A stretch of 64,000 bases of DNA from Pseudofabraea citricarpa (taxonomy: Eukaryota > Ascomycota > Leotiomycetes > Helotiales > Dermateaceae). Position numbers and translations under genes: made by a program. Location: positions 558,001 to 622,000 of the forward strand of contig JAPWGK010000021.1 of NCBI GenBank assembly GCA_029641185.1, read 5' to 3'. The stretch's first letter is position 1, and each line of letters starts with the position of its first letter. Positions 58,032-64,000 of the stretch are shown here, in pieces. The notes beneath the pieces are model-generated. The model worked only from the letters and a program-made list of their open reading frames with translations, was not told the origin of the DNA and did not search any database.

Positions 58032-58270
58032 ACTTGGTCACTGGGTTTGATTGCAATACGGCGAAGGGAGGGGAGTTCTCAAGGACTGGCTGTATAAGAT
58101 AGCATGCATGTATGGAATATGTCAATTTCTGGGCTGGACACAGCTGTCAGAATTTCAATATTCGGATCAGTCGTGCTCCACTTTCTTTTCAACTCAGATG
58201 TAATAGATAGTGCTTAGATGATCAATCGATTGAGCAGCCTCTCTAGAGATGTCAAGAGAAGATATCGAGT

Positions 58271-59325
58271 TCAATACTTTTGCTTCGCCATCCACTCATT
58301 AGCCTGCTCTTTCCACTCCCCTCTCCACCTCGTCAACGGTGGCCGGCCCTCAATCAGGTCGCCTGCTGTCCAAGCCATGCGCTTCTTATCCAATTCCTCG
58401 CTCACATCATCATCTGGGCAAATGACATAGAACTTCCCCTCTGCGATCTTGGTCTCGAGGTAGTCGACAACCTGATCGCCCGTCCACGCACCAGCCGGCG
58501 TGTCCTTCTTGACTTCAGCAAACGGCTCGTTCCCCGAGAGGCCCGTGAAGGTCCAGCCCGGAACCAGGAGGTGCACGCTCGTCTTTGGCGAGCTGGTCGA
58601 GAGGTCGTAGGATAGATGCTCGGCGAGGGTTTTCACTGCTGCCTTTTGGCTGGGTCAGTATCTGTCTATTTTCTCGCGGCCCAATGGATGATAGGAAGAG
58701 AGGAGAGGAGCAGATTTACTTTTGAGGCGTTGTAGGCTGGGTTACCGGGTGGGTTGGTGATTCCTTGCTTGGAGCCTGTGATGATGATGTGTGCCGCTGC
58801 AGCAGAGGCTTGTATCAGAGGTAGGAACGTCGAGATGCCGTTCACGACGCCGAATAGATTGACGTCCATGATCTTGTGGAAGTAGTCTGTGTCGGGCCAG
58901 CTTCCACGCAGACCAATGCCTGCATTCAGAGCGAGGAGATCTACCTTCCCATCTACAAAGCTCACAGCCAGATCAGCTTCTTAGCTTCGGGAGAGAGGAG
59001 AAGAAAGAAGAAAGAAGAGAGGAAGCGAGAGAGAATAATCAAATAACGAGGCCGAAGGGAAAACGAGAGACCTACTATGCTCCTTCTCAACAACAGACTT
59101 CACAGCACTCCAGTCAGAGATCTGGGACACGTCCATCTCCATCGTCGAGGCCGAACCCCCCAAGCTGGATTTGGCCGCTGCTAGATTCGAGCTGTTGTTG
59201 TCGAGCACGAGGACCTTCATCCCGTACGCGACGCATTTCTTCGCCAGCGCGAGCCCGATGCCAGATGCCCCTCCCGTGATGACTGCCAGGTTCCCCGAGG
59301 AGAAAACCGGGCTGGGCGGTGCCAT
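58271..59325 (-). CDS. Short-chain dehydrogenase/reductase (SDR), 284 aa
   Basis: Exons 59325..59076, 58952..58720 and 58642..58271 give 284 residues. The NAD(P)-binding motif is TGGASGIGLALA (about 17-28), NAG is in LLALNAGIG, and the catalytic Ser is in IIITGSKQG. The active-site YNASK (Tyr-x3-Lys) is at the end of exon 2. The acidic LVLDNN after beta-2 favours NAD(H). The PGWTFTGLSGNEP loop and the long C-terminal region with WTGDQVVDYLE match a fungal classical SDR group of unknown substrate. It has no signal peptide and is likely cytosolic. It is convergent with the SWIB gene. The 123-base first intron and 77-base second intron are purine-rich. Confidence 0.9.
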
Positions 59326-60227
59326 TTTATCTGTGCTTGCTGAGTGTGAAAAGCGTCGTCTGGTTGAGGAGAAGAAGAAGAGGGGTGTTTTGTGTATGAT
59401 AGACGATGGTCTTGTGGGTACACGAAACGCTGGGTTTTATGCTCTGGAAAAAGATGAGATGTAAAGAGACTGAAGCTTGGGAAGGGTTTGCAGTCTAGGA
59501 GGAGTTTGCAGGATCAATGGCCTGCACATTTGAGGGGTTTGGTCTTTCAATTAAGGCGCGGGGTGATGAGGGGGGGGGCTTGTTACTGATGTAATAGGTC
59601 GGCTTTTAACTCGAGCTCTTATCTAATCGCCGAGCCTACAGCACAAAGATTTCATCCTTCAGCAGATGCTGCAGTGCCTGCAGTGCCTGCAGCTCATTAA
59701 TATGCAAGATAGGTACGCTAGAAATATAATGTATGCAGTTTGCTATGCTTACTCAAGTGTTGACGGGATGTATAGTGGGGAGAGGTGCCACTTGATTAAG
59801 TCTCTCCTGCTGTTGCTCGACTAAACGTCCTGCCAAAGTACTTCCGTACAAAGTCACTTTCTTAACCTGATCTGCTGGCTGCCTACCTAAATGAGCATCA
59901 TTTAGGGCATTCTGCTTGTAATTGAGAAAGGGCTCCTAAGTTACCTTGGTAATATACCTTCAACAAGTATCAGGTCTGTCTACTGAAGCGAAAGACAACG
60001 GATAATGCACAAAACAACAGATAGGTTACCAGGTCCTTTTAGAAGTATGATTTCATTTTTCTATGTGAGATTGACAGACCGTTTTGCTCATCGTTTCGAG
60101 CATATGCCGCTAACGCCCAGGCTTATTACAACAATAGCTCTGATTCCATGTAAAGGCTCCGAGACCCAAAACTCCAATCCTGCTGCTGTATGCAGCAATC
60201 TCATGCATCCCCATATACTAATATCCT
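59326..60227. other. Intergenic region
   Basis: No gene seen. CAGTGCCTG repeats occur at 59670-59692 and a G-run at 59571-59578. It holds the SDR promoter and the 3' side of the Mo25/Hym1 gene. Confidence 0.35.
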
Positions 60228-61597
60228 TCAGACCGGTTGCTGCTGGCCAACGAGAAGCGCCGGCTTTTGTGTTGGTTCCACGGGCTGAGGAGGCATGTTC
60301 TTAATCTGTTTGATCAAAAACTCTCTCTCGTCAATGAACTGCTCGTCGTCGGTCCTCTCTGCTAGGAAGTCTCGGAGAAAGACTAGTAATCGCTCTCTGT
60401 TAATCAAAAGGATTTTCTGTACTGCGACGGATTTGTGCGGATTCGCTACAAAAACCTTGAAGACGTGGAATCCTTCGTACTGCACCATTTTCCTCTCATC
60501 TCGAAGAAGGTTCATGCAGATCTTCAAATGCTCACCCCTATCGACATATGCTGTCATTACATTATAGTTAGCTCGGTCAAGAAGAATCTCTCCGAGAAGC
60601 TTGATCGACTGTCTCTTAGTGACATAGCTCTCTGACTTGACAAGAATATTGTTGTACTTGTCAAAGAAGCGCTCAAAGTTTGTTTGGAGATACTGCGCTA
60701 CGATGGGCTTGTGCCTTGTCAGGAGTTCCTACATTTTCTGTCAGCATGGTTCAACGCAGGTCATGGTGCAGCTCACCCTGAAGGTTGTGAAAGCATCTGT
60801 GCCAACCTCAAAAGATCCCTTGTCGATCCAGGCAAAAAACTTCCAAAAAACACCCTTGCCATTTTGTTGTGCATCTACTTGGATGCCACTCAGCCCCTTG
60901 GCGTCGGCGGACTTCTCTGGGTCATGGTATAGAATGATGGCCGCGACCGCATCGCTCTTCAAAATCTCACGCAGGACTGTGCCGGCACCCGTCGCACTCT
61001 CCTTGTGATCATAACCATTGCAGAGCTCAACCAAAACATCCGGCCGATTGTTCACCACATAGCTGAGCGCAATCGGGTCGCTTTTGGCGGATGCAGTGGG
61101 GGGCCGAAAGCGCAGGACGTAGGAGAAGATGACCTGGGCGTCTTTTCGGGATTCGAAGGGGAGCCGGTAGAGGTTCACGGCGAGGAGGTACAGGAGATCT
61201 TCTTGGATCATTCCCGTCACCAGCTGGTAAACCTGCTCGGGGCTGCTTTCGACTTCTTCAGGCGCAGGCAGTCAGTCAGCCAGCGAGCGCAGGGCGATGC
61301 GGGACGAATCTGCAGGGCGCCTTACCTTGTGTGCCTTGCAGCATGAACTTCATCTGCGCCAGCGTCTTTGCCAGTTCCTCCGATCTTTTGGCCACTTCTT
61401 CAGCCTGCTTGCGGTCAGCTCTCTGGCCTCTGTGTCTCTCACCCTCACATGCTCTGAGGACGTGGTCGGCGCACCTTTCCTGCACCCCCTTGGCCCTCCA
61501 GCTTCAAGGCCTGCTCGAGCCTCAATATCTGTTCCTTCGCTTGCTTGGGCATGTCGACGGTGTTTGTTCTGGGTCGACGACCGAAGAGGAACGACAT
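60228..61597 (-). CDS. hymA: Mo25/Hym1 scaffold protein, 394 aa
   Basis: Exons 61597..61475, 61407..61326, 61255..60777 and 60728..60228 give 394 residues. It begins MSFLFGRRPRTNTVDM, as in the Mo25/HymA family. It continues with the helical-repeat array QAEEVAKRSEELAKTLAQMK, YQLVTGMIQEDLLYLLAVNL, VLREILKSDAVAAIIL and VFWKFFAWIDKGSFEVGTDAF. The conserved ELLTRHKPIVAQYLQTNFERFF...YVTKRQSIKLLGEILLDRANYNVM and YEGFHVFKVFVANP segments follow. Mo25/Hym1 is a scaffold for GCK/STE20 kinases and the NDR kinase (Cbk1/RAM-type) morphogenesis pathway. Aspergillus hymA was named for a conidiophore defect. It is divergent from the PRMT3 gene. The symbol follows the Aspergillus orthologue and is assigned from family memory. 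Confidence 0.93.
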
Positions 61598-62397
61598 GGT
61601 GAGGGTGTGTTATGACTGTTTCCAGTCTGGAGGCGGAAATGTTTACAATTGGCGAGCGAAGTTGACAGGAGCATCCGAATTATTATCTGGCTGACAGCAG
61701 TTTCAAGAATTGGGGCACGGATTGGGAGATAGGGTTGGTTGGGGGTTCATGGCACAAATGCGCTCGGCCGATGTCAGTGTCGGGCGTCAGAAGTAGTGAT
61801 GAGAGGATGGGAGGATGGGCGACGGTGGGTGGGGAGAGGAGAGAGGGAGGAGAGGGGAGTGGAAGTGGAATATCTTTGGAACGGGAGGATAACAAACATA
61901 CCCAAACAAAACAATCGTGAGTGCTGTCCGGCATGCGGGGTGGGGGAGACAAGACAAGACAAGACAAGACAAGAGCGGTGTTGTGTTGTGTTGTGGTGTC
62001 AGTCTGGCTGGCTGGCTGGCACGCTGGCAGACGCTGGTAGACGCTGGCACACGCTGGCTGGCAGCAGTGACTTACGTTAAAAGGTCAAAGGTACTCCCTC
62101 CGTACAGTACTTACAGTGGAGTTACTCTATTATTCCCAAGTACTTTTGACTTTCGACTTCCGCCCCGAGATCTAACCGAGAGCCCCCCTTTAATCGACGA
62201 TTACCCTTTACAGTACGAAGTACTACATCAACACACCACTATCTTATCACCACGTGACATTCACAATTTTATCACACTTCGTCCTTTTCACCCCACTACG
62301 CCAGCACACATTGGCAAAAAGGTGAGCCAAAGCCACTCACTCCTCTTGCTCTTTCTTTGCACTCCCACCTTCTCTTGATATTCCACATCAGTCAATC
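61598..62397. promoter_or_regulatory. Divergent promoter, Mo25/Hym1 and PRMT3, repeat-rich
   Basis: An 800-base shared promoter. It carries GACAA(G) tandem copies, TGTGT-type copies and GCTGGC/ACGCTGG copies at about 61948-62060, and GTACAGTAC-like words near 62101-62111 and 62212-62225. No ORF here is credible. Confidence 0.45.
61948..62062 (+). repeat. Short tandem repeats (ACAAG, GTGTT, CTGG units)
   Basis: Reading the sequence shows consecutive ACAAG pentamers (five copies), then TGTGT repeats with G spacers, then CTGG units and four spaced ACGCTGG units. This is low-complexity DNA prone to slippage, lying between two divergent housekeeping genes. Confidence 0.8.
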
Positions 62398-64000
62398 ATG
62401 GCAGACCCTGTACCTGAACCTGCACCTGTCCCCGCCTCAGCCCCTCCCACCCAGGAACGCGCTCTCTCGGTCTCAGGTAGTTCAGAGGCATCTGACATCT
62501 TGGACTTGAAAGATGACGAGGGCTGGGAAGATGCTGAGCCAGACGAGGAACAGGTCCAGTTCACCTCTCTCTTTGATGACCAGATTTTCTCTGATCTCAA
62601 CCTCATGCTCACGCATTGCAAGGACAAGCATAATTTCGATTTCCTTGCTGTCAGACAAAACTTTGCTTTAGACTTTTATGGCAATATCAAGCTCGTCAAC
62701 TATATTCGCTCTCAGGTCCGAGCCGGCCAGACGGTATCACCCGACCTTGCCAAGGCCGAATTTGACGATGAGAAGTACTTGAAGCCAGTTTTGGAAGACG
62801 ATGCCGTTCTTTTTAGCTTGGACGACCTGCCCGAGGTCTCTACCGACGCAGCCACTGAAGGTACTGATAAAGCTGCATCGAGTAACTCCGGCGGACTTGT
62901 TGCACGTGTCTCTGAGCTAGAAGAAGAGCTGAGGAGGATCCAGTCCCAGTTTGATGATTACAGGACCACAGTCAAGCAGACCCTAGATGAGCGATGGAAC
63001 GACAAAGCTGCGAGCGGCCCTTCAACCAGTGCACCACCGGAAGAGGAGAAGAGAGATGACGACAGCCACTACTTCAGCTCCTACTCTTACAATGGTCTGT
63101 TTTTCCTCGTCATCTGTAACTACATGGCAAACTGACTCCTTGTAGACATTCACGAGACCATGCTGAAGGACACGATCCGAACGGATGCTTACCGAGACTT
63201 CATTTACAACAACAAGAACTTGTTTGCCGGCAAGGTGGTTCTCGATGTTGGCTGTGGTACTGGTATTCTTAGTATGTTCTGCGCCAAGGCTGGCGCGGCT
63301 CGTGTCATTGCTGTGGATAATTCAGCCATCATCGACAAGGCTCGAGAAAACATCTTCAACAACGGCTTTGCTGACAAGATTACGTGTTTGCGAGGCAAGG
63401 TCGAAGAAGTCGTGCTACCAGTTGACAAGGTCGACATCATTGTGAGTGAATGGATGGGATACTGTCTGTTGTATGAGGCCATGCTGGACAGCGTTATCTG
63501 GGCCCGCGACAAGTACCTGAAGCCGGACGGCTTGATGGTGCCCAGCCATATGAACATGTGGGTGGCGCCAGTCGCCGATCCCGAGTATATTACAGACCAC
63601 ATTGCATTCTGGAGAGATGTCTATGGGTTTGACATGAAGGCCATGCAGGCTGGCATCCACGAAGATGCCCAAGTTCTTGACATGCCAGCCAGCACCATCT
63701 GTGCCGAGCCATATCCATTCTTGCAACTAAGCTTGCACACAACTACGGTGAAGGATCTCGTCTTCAAGCGAAAGTGGCAGGGCAAGCTGAAGCAAGATAT
63801 CGATACCTTGGATGGATTTATCATCTGGTTTGATTCCTTCTTCATGCCATCTCGGGAAGACAAGGTGCCAGAGGATGCAAAGGCCGAGGAGTGGGCCAAG
63901 GGCAATAGCAAGGGCAATGCATTCACTACCGGCCCAGCCGCAAAGATCACTCACTGGAAGCAGGGTGTACTTCTCGTCGATAGTGTCAAGGAGAAGGGCG
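62398..64000 (+). CDS. Protein arginine N-methyltransferase 3 (PRMT3), 5' part
   Basis: Exon 1 is 62398..63094 and exon 2 begins 63146 and continues beyond the window, so the 3' end is missing. The acidic N-terminus DDEGWEDAEPDEE and QVQFTSLFDDQIFSDLNLMLTHCKDKHNFDF match the PRMT3 N-terminal C2H2 region. Only the second half (HC...H) remains; the first Cys pair is absent. The catalytic core shows the Y-x-I-HETMLKD start, DVGCGTGILSMFCAKAGA (motif I), the double-E loop VSEWMGYCLLYEAML and SHMNMWVAPVADPEY, all intact. The enzyme makes asymmetric dimethylarginine; in yeasts and animals PRMT3 modifies ribosomal protein uS5/Rps2 in the cytosol. The frame at 64000 is still open. No alternative family is plausible. 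Confidence 0.95.

Noticed and set aside
61948..62062. CRISPR-like array
   Set aside because: The repeats are contiguous simple units without spacers, and the organism is a eukaryote.
1..64000. tRNA, rRNA or snRNA genes
   Set aside because: I looked for B-box-like GGTTCGANTCC words with a fitting A-box and for cloverleaf layouts by eye and saw none convincing; a tRNAscan run would settle it.

Overview
The window is a chromosome segment of a filamentous ascomycete. The evidence is short introns (about 48 to 60 bases) with GTAAGT/GTATGT-type donors and CTAAC/CTGAC-like branch sites, closely packed genes on both strands, and fungus-specific families (full-length ABCG transporter, ascomycete laccase ending in DSGI, AA9 LPMO, Hym1/Mo25, Pkh/PDK1, SWIB subunit, PRMT3). 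A member of the Leotiomycetes or a relative would fit, but that is an inference. Exon joins were worked out by eye, using reading-frame closure and family alignment from memory; no search was run. I recognise 23 protein-coding genes, no RNA gene, no CRISPR array and no intact transposon.

Left part (0.4-6 kb): an unrecognised two-exon gene, a Sec14/CRAL-TRIO lipid-transfer protein, then a gene-poor AT-rich stretch and a small secreted four-cysteine protein. Centre-left (6.9-25.7 kb): a block that looks like a specialised-metabolism cluster. It holds a full-length ABCG transporter, a hemerythrin-like protein, a 3-beta-hydroxysteroid dehydrogenase/Erg26-like enzyme, three cytochrome P450s of different families (CYP7/8-like, CYP59/StcS-like, CYP65-like) and a monocarboxylate-type MFS transporter. 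It has no cyclase, PKS, NRPS or terpene synthase. The likely logic is modification of a sterol or triterpenoid made elsewhere, or taken up, followed by export. A TCGG(A/T)CG element recurs in the intergenic DNA of this block and includes one near-perfect palindrome.

Middle (26.4-34.9 kb): secreted and biomass-related genes, namely an AA9 LPMO, an NTF2/SnoaL-like protein, a laccase and a Thr-rich secreted protein. Next (35.6-42.1 kb) is a divergent pair: an allantoate/nicotinate-type MFS transporter and a 1227-residue NRPS-like adenylate-forming reductase (A-T-R) fused in one reading frame to a complete gluconokinase-type P-loop kinase. That fusion is the most striking object in the window.

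Right part (43-64 kb): mostly housekeeping. It contains a sterol-glucosyltransferase-like protein with a VPS13-like glycine/proline repeat at its C-terminus, a large disordered Ser-rich protein, the PDK1 kinase, a SWI/SNF SWIB subunit, an SDR, Mo25/Hym1 and the 5' part of PRMT3, which runs off the window end. Intergenic regions here hold simple repeats and ACAGTAC-type elements.
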